In this document: in pieces, positions 1-9,350 of the stretch
How positions within the stretch are numbered: position 1 is the stretch's first letter
How the letters are laid out: every line of letters starts with the position of its first letter
NCBI GenBank assembly: GCA_031841125.1
Contig: CM063113.1
Span: 35,733,312-35,797,311, forward strand
Length of the DNA stretch: 64,000 bases
Direction of reading: 5' to 3'
Origin: Acanthococcus lagerstroemiae
Lineage: Eukaryota > Arthropoda > Insecta > Hemiptera > Eriococcidae
The notes under the pieces: model-generated
What the model was told of the DNA's origin: nothing
Seen by the model: only the letters and a program-made list of their open reading frames with translations
Databases searched by the model: none
Program-made: the position numbers and the translations under genes

Positions 1-367
1 TGAAACCAGCCTTGGGGAAAGTTTTGTGTCGAGTTATTTCTTCCGAGTAGTTGTTGGAGAGTTTTGGAGACAGAAGGCATCTTGGTCTCACTCCTTTTTG
101 GATTGGGGACTTCTTCTCGGTACCTTTGCTACCAACTATACGGTTGTTGTAATTAGAGCCATATTTCTAGTAAATAGTCACTCGACGTCACTGATGCTAG
201 TCCCGCCGACGGAAAAACAAAACTGCAATCAGAACGTGTAGCAAGTCCACGTCTTGTGGGGTGGTAACTTCTACTTCGAGGGGCTTAGCGTCGATGTAGA
301 AGGCCAAAGCCACAAGTTCGAAGATCGAGTTGGAGGTGTAATGAAGTGGGCTGAGATGCCGGAAATG

Positions 368-1327
368 ATACCATTTGTCGTTAGATATGCTGCATCTTTT
401 TCGCCTGGGTTACAGAATTCATTTTAATAGTTATTTTCCCTCCCGCCAGACCATTCATGCTCCACGATGGAGGGGTTAATTCCGGTTACTCTAGTTCTCC
501 TCAAGTTCTAAATTCTTTACGAGATTCTAATGTCAATTTTTTGGACAGGATAGCCTACCAAGCTCTGAGTCGCTGATTTCGAATATCGCCTCAAATTTTC
601 ATTCGACCCCTTCCAAAGCACTATCGTAATACGAATTCAGCTTCTGCGGCGAAAAATCGCACGAAGTATCGAAAGAGGGGTGATTTTGTGTCGCTGATGT
701 CGAATATCGCTTCCGATTTTTAATCTGGACCAAATTTAAGTTCCTGTGCTTTTTCAGTTGAGAAATTTTTACGGCGTTATTTCCTATTAGCAACACTTTG
801 AATAAATAAGACTGTATTTTTACCCTATTCGGTGGCTTTAATTATAAAGGGTGAATTTCGAGTCAACCCGTTTCTTGTCCTACGCTCTTGCTACCTTATT
901 GGTCGCACCAGGAGGAACAGGATCCAAAAATTACCCCTAAAATCGTATACAGCGACCCTGCAGACCAATTTTCGAATTTTATTCTTTCACCCCCCCCCCC
1001 TCTTCGCGGTCGGCATTAAGTCACACAAAAAAATGGATGAAGTCGTTAATTGACATCGCACCACGCTGTACCCCATAGAGCGCGTTTTCATTTCCATCAT
1101 TAAATTTTTACACCCCCTTTGCCACAGCTTCATAAGCACACGGTAGTAAAGAAAAAGTTAGTGGAGTGATTGCCGATATTCGCCGCTCACGATGTTTGAA
1201 AAAAATTGACCCCGCCCCCTCTTGCATGCGTAATTTGTATTTGAAGGGTCCGAAAAACTGGAGAAATTGGCCTGGAAAACCTGGAAAAGTCAGGGCAAAT
1301 CATTTCCGAACAAGAATGGACACCCTG
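368..1327 (+). repeat. Dispersed 0.95 kb repeat, copy A
   Basis: This segment is repeated in the same orientation at 30512-31461 with many scattered substitutions and small indels. Shared landmarks in order are GATATGCTGCA, a stretch around TTTTTGGACAGGATAGCC, two internal copies of CGCTGATTTCGAATATCGC-like sequence, CCTACGCTCTTGCTACC, and a right end with GGAAAAGTCAGGG followed by GGACACCCTG at 1318-1327. The right end matches the terminal motif of the CAGGGTGTCC element family seen elsewhere in the window. No matching left terminus is visible, so this is probably a truncated or composite element. No coding frame in it is convincing. Confidence 0.8.
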
Positions 1328-3610
1328 TGACAGCTTACCGTTCCTTTACCTGAGCCGTACAGTGTGTAACACATTCACCCTTAAGTCCTCGTAATTGAAA
1401 CACTAATGATGGGATAACACCCGAGAATATTTTGTACTCTCTAGTGAATATGTTTTTTAAAACAATGTTATTGTTCAGTATTGTACTTCTTTCAAGTTTC
1501 CGCGCAGTTATGCGATATTCTTGATTAGATCGCATCCATGCCATCGTCACTTTTGGATTTGATTCTTCATTCTCTTTATTTCGGCACGCATTAAAACGAA
1601 TCACTCGAAATAATTACATGTTTTTATCGTATATTCGGACACGTCCGAAACCACTCACCCGCTCCCCCCGCTCAGCGGAAGTTGTTGACATTTCAAAGAA
1701 AAAATCCGCTAAATGAGGATAATGTGGGGTTTGGTACAGGGTCGCTATAAATGCATTGCCCTCGCCAGCTATGACGGGTACAGTTTTTCGTGAAGGCTAT
1801 AGCGCTATTATTTTATCAGCGAACAGTATCAAAAGAAATACCCTCATTCGTTTTTTTTTCTCTTTTTTCCGCTTTGGCTTGCTGCGCCTCTGTCGCACTC
1901 TCTCCGCCTCAAAACGTCGGTTCGACAGATTGGAGCTTTTATTCAATGTCAGTCATTCGGTTTACTGACCTCCAATCAAAAAGGGGTTCGAAAGGAATGA
2001 AGTAAATTGCTTTCATACACGTGTCGTCGACATTTTGACGCATTTTTGTAATATTTTACGGCCGCGCCGCTCCGAGCCAGGAGTCTATTCCACACCCGGT
2101 TAATTATTTCGGAGCTTGTCTCCCCCCCCCCCAGTGATCCCTCGGCTCTCCCGAAACGTTATCCGGTATCGCGCGATGAATAGGAATACGCGATGAAAAA
2201 ATGTGGTTGCGAAAGAAAGAAAAAGAGAGCGTGGGCAAGAAAAAGAGACAGACACACGTGCGCATCACGGTAAACACAAAAAAGAATAAGGAATGGAATT
2301 TTTGGTGGCTTAACGCCGAGTGAGAGCCGAGGAAAGGCTTTTCCGATATTCTTTCAGCGACGTGGGAATTTGCCACGTGATACGAGCAACCTTTGCCCTT
2401 CGACTGGGTTCCGCCCTAAAGGACCCGAAAGCAATTTGCGGCCGTCCGGTGTCGCGAAAATTAACTTATTGAAAATTATATATTCGTCGCCATTTGATAA
2501 TCACCAAATTCGAACGAGTTCCCAAATCCAAGTTAGCTTCCGGGGTTTAATTCGTACAATTCCCAAGGCAACAACGAACAATGGCGATTAGGTAGTTTTT
2601 TTATTTCTCTCATTTCGAAGTATTTTTCGATTGGAATGTCGGTGTGTGTGAAATACGAACGAGTTTGCTGCGAGTAAACATACGATGTAAAATTCGAGAC
2701 GGTAAAACTTAATTAAAATGCGATCCTTTCGCGACGTTTACAAAATTGGGAAACAATTTTTCTCATCTGGAGTGCGTGTGCGTGTGTGCGAGAGTCGAAA
2801 GGTAGAGAACGAAACAAAAACCAAATGAGACGAGAATATCGACGCGGGGTAAAGCGGATTTTAATTAAACTAAACTGAAGAAGAAGTTTTTCCAGCAAGA
2901 AGCTTATTTAAAGTGAAATGATTTCGTTTTCCGGATGGCGGGGCATGGTTCCGAGCAAACAATATTCTTTAAAATACTTTTAAGGAGCTGATGAAATTAA
3001 AACGAACGAAATCTCGCTCCGTTTGGTAAATATGTACTTATATACCGGCATTGATTGTTTCTCGTGTAATCCACGCCGAATTAACTCGGAAGTTTGGCTC
3101 TGGGTAGTTGAGAAAGCTGTCTGAGAGTAGAGGAGGGCTGGTGGAAATCTAAATTTCCGACTGTCGGAAGAATGAATGATCAGTTTCAATTTGTAATCTA
3201 GCGCACTAGTGGTCATTTTATTTGGACACTTTTGGGTAGGTGTAAGTATGTAGTACAATAATTCATTTTTATTTTTTTTATTTTTTAAAGGTGTTGTTCA
3301 TCTCGGATTTATGTATGCTCGAAGGTGAAGTGATACTTGACCAATAACTCGTGCAGAAGTGGGCTGCTACAGTGGGTGCTCAAATTAGAAAAATCACTAT
3401 TTGATGAAGTCAATTGCAAATGGGATCCAGACCCTCTCGACCCTCCTCTAGGTTCGCCACTGCACTAATTAATTGATTCTTTTCATTCTTGAAAGAAGTT
3501 AAAGTACCGAACTAGTACCCTTGAAACCCAAAAATGTCATTTTCACACGTATGCTAGTATTCACCCAATGTACGGAGTATCCGAAAGAAACCTGAAAAAA
3601 AAAGTGGACG
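1328..3610. other. Unassigned DNA, no gene seen
   Basis: I see no protein-coding exon, RNA gene or complete transposon here. There is a C-run near 2121-2132 and a somewhat GC-richer part from about 1.75 to 2.6 kb. Short open frames exist but lack recognisable motifs and overlap one another on both strands. Confidence 0.5.
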
Positions 3611-3649
3611 TTCCTTTTGTAGGGTGTGCCAATTCACTTTTCCTTCTTC

Positions 3650-3697
3650 TGTATTCCGGAGCGCTTTCGGCTGTTATGCCATCATCAGTGGAGTACC
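3650..3697 (-). ncRNA. Hammerhead-ribozyme-like motif (minus arm)
   Basis: Read on the minus strand: CTGATGA (3688-3682), then T, a GGC/GCC stem II with loop ATAACA, GAAA (3668-3665), the self-complementary GCGC (3664-3661) and the cleavage-site dinucleotide TC (3660-3659). Flanks GTACTCC and GGAATAC can form an imperfect stem I. The order fits a type I hammerhead with a minimal stem III, a form reported from Penelope-like elements. Departures are an extra T between CTGATGA and stem II and an A-C mismatch at the base of stem I. Activity is not shown. Confidence 0.5.
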
Positions 3698-3740
3698 CTA
3701 AATGCGACTTGTCCCTTGTGGTCCTGTAGTTATAGTCGAG

Positions 3741-3793
3741 GGTAGTACCGTACTGATGATGGCATAACAGCCGAAAGCGCTCTGGAATACAGA
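3741..3793 (+). ncRNA. Hammerhead-ribozyme-like motif (plus arm)
   Basis: CTGATGA lies at 3753-3759, the GGC/GCC stem II at 3761-3772, GAAA at 3773-3776, GCGC at 3777-3780 and TC at 3781-3782. The core is intact, but the upstream flank (GTAGTACCGTA) pairs poorly with the downstream TGGAATACAG. This copy therefore has a weak stem I as a monomer and could depend on pairing with another copy. It faces the minus-strand motif across the palindrome centre. Confidence 0.45.
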
Positions 3794-3830
3794 AGATGGA
3801 AAAGTGAATTGGCACACCTTACAAAAGGAA

Positions 3831-6200
3831 TACAACCAAGTTCACTCACACTCCAAAATGGACACTAAAAGTGGACGTGTTCGCTCCTTTCTGATAGTCA
3901 AGTCGAAGAGGTAGATAGCTGTTTTTTATGGGTATTGGGTAATTGGCGGACCCCTTTGAACAAAATTCTGAGAAAAAACTAGGTTTAAAAAGTGAAGCGG
4001 CCAATGAGTACTTTACTAATGTTTTCCTGCAAAGAAGTAAAGGGTATTGCAAGAAATTGAGAAAGAAAGAAATATTATAACCCTAAATTTTAGCGGAATA
4101 ACTGCGTTTATTTCGCGCAACTAAACGCAGTTTTCAGAATCGCTTTGAATTCCCAAATAATTATCTCATTCAAAATTAGATACCACGGTGACAGTCAGCG
4201 ACCTTTATGTACTCTGGCATTGTCAGCGAACCTCCTTATCGCTCGTTTATGTTACTATATCTTCATTTCTCTTGAATATTTGGGAGCATTCGTTACAATA
4301 TGTTACGCGGTACGTATTCAAATTCAGCATCATTTTTGAGAATCAACTCTGTACAAAGACGGAGTGCAATAAATAATCTGCTGTAAAAGAGTTGTACGCT
4401 TACACAGAGCTGAAAGAACAGCTCGGCGCCGATTCTTTCTTCATTTTCTCGCATTTGTAGCCCCGAACAACATAAATAAATACCGTTTTGTAAAATGTAG
4501 ACTTACCTGCTACACTCGAAGGTCTCAGGCTGCCGTTTTCAATTACGCTTTCGAGAGTTTGGGCGCGAATCAAAAACCCGAGCAGTTAATGTGGTGCGCT
4601 TCACCGGTCCTCGTCGTACGCAAGGTGTGGTTTTAATTTTAAACGTCGAAAGGGAAATGTTAAAAGCTCTCCAGACACGAGTATCGTTGCCAGGCTTACG
4701 TTTATGATCCGTTTCGCTGGTGCAGTGTCGTAAAAAGAAAAGTTCGCCTTTCTTCACCTCTAATCCTGGGGTCGAAAAAATGGTCGATAAAAGTACCTAC
4801 ATACGACCTTGTGTAACTCCATTTCACAGACAACGAAATGACTGACCATCCATCAGCGAATGAAGGAAAAGCTTCAGAATCAGAACAGCCGAGATGGGCT
4901 TTCATTGCCGCTCGCATCCTCAGGTACTTCTCTCTAATGTACAAGGTGTCCTAGTCTAAGAGGACCAACCAGAAGGATGCTGGAGAATTTAAAAAGTCAA
5001 GTATATAAATAGGGTGGTTCCTGATTTGTAACTTTTGAATTTCAAAATGTTTCCCTCTAAGGTAATGCCAATAAAAATGGAAAAATTTTCTATAAAATTT
5101 GAAAAAAATTTGAGGGATTAATTCGTGCCACAATGGAATTGGCATTCTTATGGTTAATGGTATTGGTTTTTGATTTTTTCGTTTCGACCTCTGCGGGAGC
5201 CGATTGTTATCGACCCTTTTAGTCTTCATCTGGGGACTATTTTGGCTGCTGAATCCCGTTGTGAGATTATTTTTACCTGTTTTCTCGCCCTCCAGCTCCC
5301 CATGGGGGTCAATTTCAAGTAATGATAATTTCAACTTTCATAAGGTTGCAAATAGTTATATAGGGTTTTTTAGGCCGCGTCTCCATCATCTGTTGTATAG
5401 TGTCATTATACTGGGTCATTCTCTAGAAACTGAGAATATTATGTTACCAGCAAATTTGAAACCCTAACCTTTAATTTTTCGAGGTTGGTTACACAATAAC
5501 ATCCGAAACAAATTCCGCCAATCCCATTTTATCAGACAGAATAATTCATTACCAAGTTTTGAATAGAAAAGTCATCTGGTGTCCATCGTCGTGAATGTTG
5601 CCATCTAGTCTCAGTATCTGTAAATCCTGTAATACGAGTATATTTTAAAAATTTTTGTTCCAGTTTTCCCCCTAAAAAGTGGTATTATTATTCAGAAAGA
5701 TTGGATGTATATGCTAAGAAGTTCATTTTGCAGTCAGCCATCACTTCACATTTCCAGAAGGGATGGCGTAAAATTCTGTTACCAGGATTTTCAGTCCGTT
5801 ATCGCGGTCAGTCTTGACTGGTGTAGAAATATGTACCTGATGCATTTTTCAGCACAACAGGTAGCAGTCTGGTACAGTTTGGATCCTCGAATACGATCCA
5901 GTTGTCAGATTGTGGTCATTGGTGCATGTGGTAGCAGAATTATCAAACATTTCATGAAAAAGAAATTATTGAAGCTGTTTGTCCATAATCGTAGATATCA
6001 GTGCTTTCGTCGTGGGCAAGATATCTGTCGTCGTAGACATAAGTCATTCCCTTCCCCTAATTTTGATGCTCTTGCTCTGTAAACTTGTTGAATATTCTCT
6101 ACTACATATAAACTAAGTATCATGAAAAAAAGTCTAACAAAAAAAGAAATGCCACCTTAATATTTTCAGTTTCTGGAGAATAACCTTGCTACTGTAAAAG
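3831..6200. other. Unassigned DNA with a possible minus-strand splice donor
   Basis: No recognisable gene. On the minus strand a consensus-like donor (CAG then GTAAGT) sits at the 4507/4506 boundary. The frame just before it is open for 27 codons but is preceded by a stop with no clear acceptor, so I do not call an exon. Open frames up to 127 codons around 4.9-6.1 kb show no familiar motif. Confidence 0.4.
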
Positions 6201-7264
6201 TCCTACTCGAGTTGCCATCGCATTCACTGGCCTATTCTTTTGCTCAAATCAAATTAGACAAAGAGGGAGAACCTTTCCAAGTGAAGAGAGGCGTTAAACA
6301 GGGTGATCCACTTTCACCAAATATTTTGAATACTGTCCTAGAGCAAGTTTTTCGTAAAATCAACTGGAAAAATAAGGGGATTAAAATCAAAATGAGAGGA
6401 CAAAATTTATTCAACTTCAAATACTTGAATAATCTCAGGTTTGCGGATGATATCGCCGTCATTGCTAAAAGTGGTGAGGAACTGATAGCAATGGCAGAAG
6501 ACTTGAGGAGAGAGAGTGAAAAAATGGGTCTAACTATAAATCAATCCAAAACTAAAATTATGACAAATGTGAAAAACTAGGAAGAAATCAAAATTGATGA
6601 CAAAATTATCGAAATAGTGCTAGAATATAAGTACTTAGGACAAACCCTCTCTTCCGACAATAAAACGGAAAAAGAACTAAAAATTCGAAGAGCAAATGCC
6701 TGGAAAGCATTTTGGTTACAACAAAAAATTTTGAAAAGCAATATGAAATTAAACACGAAGGTCAGAGTCCTTGAAAGTACGGTTCTTCCAGTCTTGACAT
6801 ATGGAGCTCAGACATGGGCTACAACCAAAAAGCAAATGCAAAAGATTCAGGTTACCCAAAACACTATGTTGAGGCGTATTCTAAAAATCAAACAAAAATA
6901 CCATGTTCGGATTCAAAGTATAAAAGAAAAAACAAAAATGAAAAGTGTTGGCGAAGTTGTGAAAAAACTCAAACTCAAATATGTAGGACACATTGTGCGG
7001 GAATCTGGGTCAAAATGGAGAAAAATTCTGACTACCTGGGTTCCACATGAGGGTAAAAGGGGAAAGGGGAGGCCAGTTACGAGATGGGGTGGTGAAATAA
7101 AGGAAAATTTTGGTCCATCCTGGTCCACCATAGCGGGGGACTGGGAAAGGTGGCAGAACCCGACAGAAGCTTATGCCCAAAAATGGGCGATCGAAGGTGG
7201 TGACGTCGACTGAGGTACCGCCCATTTACCTTGGGTCAAAGCATGTAAAATAAAATAAAATAAA
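6201..7264 (+). pseudogene. RTE-type non-LTR retrotransposon, 5'-truncated 3' end
   Basis: One reading frame carries the back half of a reverse transcriptase and the C-terminal region. Visible motifs are RGVKQGDPLSPN near 6287-6322, the catalytic box LRFADDIAV near 6437-6463, EDLRRESEKMGLTIN, EYKYLGQTLSS, VLTYGAQTW near 6790-6816 and a C-terminal GRPVTRW segment ending at the TGA at 7211-7213. The frame is broken only by a TAG at 6578-6580. The 5' part, including the endonuclease and fingers, is missing. The 3' end has short AAATA repeats (about 7243-7264), as is usual for the RTE clade instead of a long poly(A). The motif order matches RTE elements. It is a dead-on-arrival copy related to the fragment at 33.8 kb. 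A short dispersed repeat follows directly. Confidence 0.85.
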
Positions 7265-7265
7265 T

Positions 7266-7354
7266 GGCAATGCCTGCCAGAGTGGCTCCCCAGACACCGC
7301 ACCCCTGGTCCCGGAAACTGCCTTTTCGAGTATCGCATCTGTGATCAGAGGGAC
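7266..7354 (+). repeat. Short dispersed repeat S, copy 1
   Basis: This is a roughly 90-bp member of a family found at least eight times in the window. Core landmarks are GCCAGAGTGGCTCCCC, AGACACCGCACCCCTGG, GGAAACTGCC and TTTTCGAGTATCGCATC. It abuts the tail of the RTE fragment. Its relation to a known SINE is unproven. Confidence 0.75.
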
Positions 7355-7436
7355 ATTTTGAGGCTGGCATGGGTCCTATTTCACCTCTCCGCTTCGGAAA
7401 AGCTTAACATGTACGATTTAGATATGATGTGGTGGG

Positions 7437-7534
7437 ACGTATGGCGATGCTCGCATGCCAAAGTGGCCCCTGTGACACCGCACCTTCGGCCTGGAAACTA
7501 CCCTTTCGAGTATCGCATCAGTGGCCGGAGGGAC
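7437..7534 (+). repeat. Short dispersed repeat S, copy 2 (near full length)
   Basis: This is the best full copy: ACGTATGGCGATGC, CGCATGCCAAAGTGGCCCC, ACACCGCACC, GGAAACTACC, TTTCGAGTATCGCATCAG and TGGCCGGAGGGAC. GCCAAAGTGG and TTTCGAGTATC are spaced roughly as RNA polymerase III boxes A and B would be. A tRNA-derived origin is therefore possible but not demonstrated. Confidence 0.8.
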
Positions 7535-7874
7535 GATATAGATATGAATATTCAAATAATTTATACGTAAGCTATTTACGGATGAATAAAGTCAGTTTTT
7601 TGGTTTTAACACGGAATATCAAATTATTTGAACACTACGAGTACTTGTATTTTTTGTACTGGTTCATGAGAGTCCTAGGCATTTTAAAAAGCACAAAGAT
7701 AAGTACCTAGGATAACAACATTGAAAACTTAAATACTAACCAAAGTAACCCTTACTCTCAACTAGTTTCTGCCATTAGCACGCTGTGGAACTGACATGAA
7801 AGAACAAGCTTAAAAAGATTATTTGCAACATACGAGTATTTTGTACGTTGAAATACTCAATACTCTATACTGGT

Positions 7875-8190
7875 CCCCGCCCATAGATGAGAGGATACGT
7901 GCAAAACAACCTCGAATTCGAATTTAGCTACTTAAAATTCCCCATTTTCGGAGTGCAATATACGTTGAAGTTTTCGTTGCACTGTAAGCTCCTTGTGGAA
8001 CCTCTAAATAAGGGGGTAAGTTTGGAAAAACCTCAGATTTGAATTCAGCAATCCAAAAGCCTTATGTGTTTTGCAAACTTATACGTAAGTTTAAATGATC
8101 ATTACTTGAAATTAGCTCCCCTGTGAAGCGCTACGGTAAGGGGATAAGTTCAAAATCGCCTCAAAATTGGATTCAGCAGCTAAAACAGTT
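7875..8190 (+). repeat. Degenerate tandem units of about 130 bp
   Basis: Three poorly conserved units share the phrase CCTC(A/G)(A/G)ATTTGAATTCAGC or close variants near 7910, 8035 and 8160. Two of them also share AAGGGG(G/A)TAAGTT. They read as ancient tandem duplication of non-coding DNA. The last unit runs into the open frame described at 8171. Confidence 0.45.
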
Positions 8191-8257
8191 ACCAGATGAA
8201 GAATTGAAGAATTTTTTGGTGGATAACAATCATTGGCTTCAGCAGAGGTCAAAATGA
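8171..8257 (+). CDS. Possible short coding exon, product unknown
   Basis: This frame reads IQQLKQLPDEELKNFLVDNN and then HWLQQRSK before a TGA at 8255-8257. It is rich in charged and amphipathic residues and looks more protein-like than surrounding frames. Possible acceptors are the AGs around 8176-8189; a weak donor (AGAG then GTCAAA) lies just before the stop. The phase from that donor does not match the candidate exon at 8814, so the two cannot be spliced directly as read without an indel or another exon. The 5' part overlaps a degenerate repeat, which argues for coincidence. I do not recognise a family. Confidence 0.2.
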   Translation: MQQLKQLPDEELKNFLVDNNHWLQQRSK

Positions 8258-8813
8258 AAAAATCAGTAGGGGAAATTTTTTGGAAGGATTGTTCTTTTTA
8301 TGTTTCCGGCAGGATCCCCTAATTTAGCTAAGAACATCTGATTGAGATCATTCGACAGGCATCATATAAACGAATATTTTCAACTTATTAGTAAAAAAGT
8401 TATAGGCTATCGAAAAATTTTGTGTCGTGCATTCCCAACCAAAATATGTGAGGATGCATAAGACACATCATATATGGAGGGTTAAGACAGGTTTAAAAAA
8501 AAGAAATGAAGAAAATCACTTTTATTGAAGAAAATTTAGGTTGTTCAATTTATATTTAAATTTAGTATATTATTCAAAGAAGGAAATTTGAGAACACTCT
8601 GTAATCTCTTTGTTTTGCCGTTTACGAGTAATTCTGTGTACTTTCACGTGTTTCTTAAGACGATTCTTTGGGGAAGGTGGAGATAAGTTTGGGAGGTCGT
8701 AGAGGGGGATATTTTTTGTATTCCAAATTTTTGAAACAGTACTGTGTACATCTACCCAATTAAATAAGTTCAGTGTTCAAATTGGCCTCATACTTTAACT
8801 AAATCGATTTCAG

Positions 8814-8948
8814 GACATCGCAAAGGTTTTCAATAACGTTTTATCTAAAGCCAGACCGGATGCTTTTTTGAAAAACGTGGATAAAATCTTGAAGAGTGAC
8901 TCCAGAGCCTTGAAACTTCGGACACATTTTCTTAATAGATTGGGATGA
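8814..8948 (+). CDS. Possible terminal coding exon, product unknown
   Basis: A good acceptor (ATCGATTTCAG ending at 8813) is followed at once by 44 codons and a TGA at 8946-8948. The peptide begins DIAKVFNNVLSKARPDAFLK, continues with NVDKILKSDSRALKL and ends RTHFLNRLG. It is helical-looking, lysine and arginine rich, and free of low-complexity sequence, as expected of a real C-terminus. There is no obvious polyadenylation signal before a MITE begins at 8994, and no upstream exon in a compatible phase was found. It could be the last exon of a gene whose other exons lie outside the window, a retained pseudogene exon or coincidence. I do not recognise the protein. Confidence 0.35.
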   Translation, partial: DIAKVFNNVLSKARPDAFLKNVDKILKSDSRALKLRTHFLNRLG

Positions 8949-8955
8949 TAGTGGG

Positions 8956-9350
8956 GGGGTATGGCGGTACACGCACTCCGAATTGGTCCCGATCAGGGTC
9001 GTATCTAGGCATGGCCGCGCCCTTGGCGAGACTTGAAATTTGCGCGCTTCCACACCGAGGGATTCGTGGGTCCTTCCCAGAAAATTTTACGGACATAATC
9101 ACACACCACTTACGTACAGTAACTTTTAGAAATCTGGAATAACATTTCAATAACGTGGAATTTTTGTCATTAGCAAAATGCACTAATCTAAAAAAAAATA
9201 AATATTTTTCATGGCCGATTTTGCCCCCCCCCCCGGTAGCTGCGCTCTTGGCGGGCGCCCATCTCGCCACCTCCTAGATTCAGCCCTGGCCCCGGGACAC
9301 CGCACCCCCTATCCTGGAATTACCCCGATTGGGCCTGCGTCTGGATAGAG
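8956..9350 (+). repeat. Short dispersed repeat S, copy 3, split by a MITE
   Basis: The left half (8956-8993, TATGGCGGTACACGCACTCC then AATTGGTCCC) and the right half (9289-9350, GGCCCCGGGACACCGCACCC onward) together match repeat S. They are separated exactly by the element at 8994-9288, so S was here before that insertion. Confidence 0.65.
8994..9288. mobile_element. hAT-like MITE inserted in repeat S
   Basis: The left end CAGGGTCGTATCTAGG and the reverse complement of the right end, CAGGGCTGAATCTAGG, agree at 13 of 16 positions. Flanking octamers GTCCCGAT and GCCCCGGG agree at five of eight, compatible with a worn 8-bp duplication of the GGCCCC part of repeat S. A C-run at about 9225-9236 lies inside. 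There is no coding capacity. CAGGG ends and 8-bp duplications are typical of hAT elements. Confidence 0.6.

Larger units (their letters stand above)
3611..3830. repeat. 220-bp palindrome of a hammerhead-bearing repeat
   Basis: The left arm (3611-3688) and the right arm (3753-3830) are inverted copies with only a few mismatches, separated by 64 bp. Both contain the TGATGATGGCATAACAGCC and GAAAGCGCTC elements and then AAAAGTGAATTGGCACACC. The same arm occurs singly at about 17215-17400 and in degraded form at about 14430-14580, so this is a dispersed repeat family. The right arm continues towards GTTCACTCACACTCC near 3840-3855, which the other copies also carry. A head-to-head arrangement could arise from foldback insertion or recombination. 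Confidence 0.85.

Noticed and set aside
3561..3815. 84-codon minus-strand frame with TDDGITAESAPEYRRR
   Set aside because: It is the translation of the hammerhead-bearing repeat; a homologous frame at 14.5 kb has the same origin. It may recall a coding overlap in the parent element but is not a gene here.
5705..6082. 125-codon plus-strand frame just upstream of the RTE fragment
   Set aside because: It shows none of the upstream RTE domains and no other known motif.
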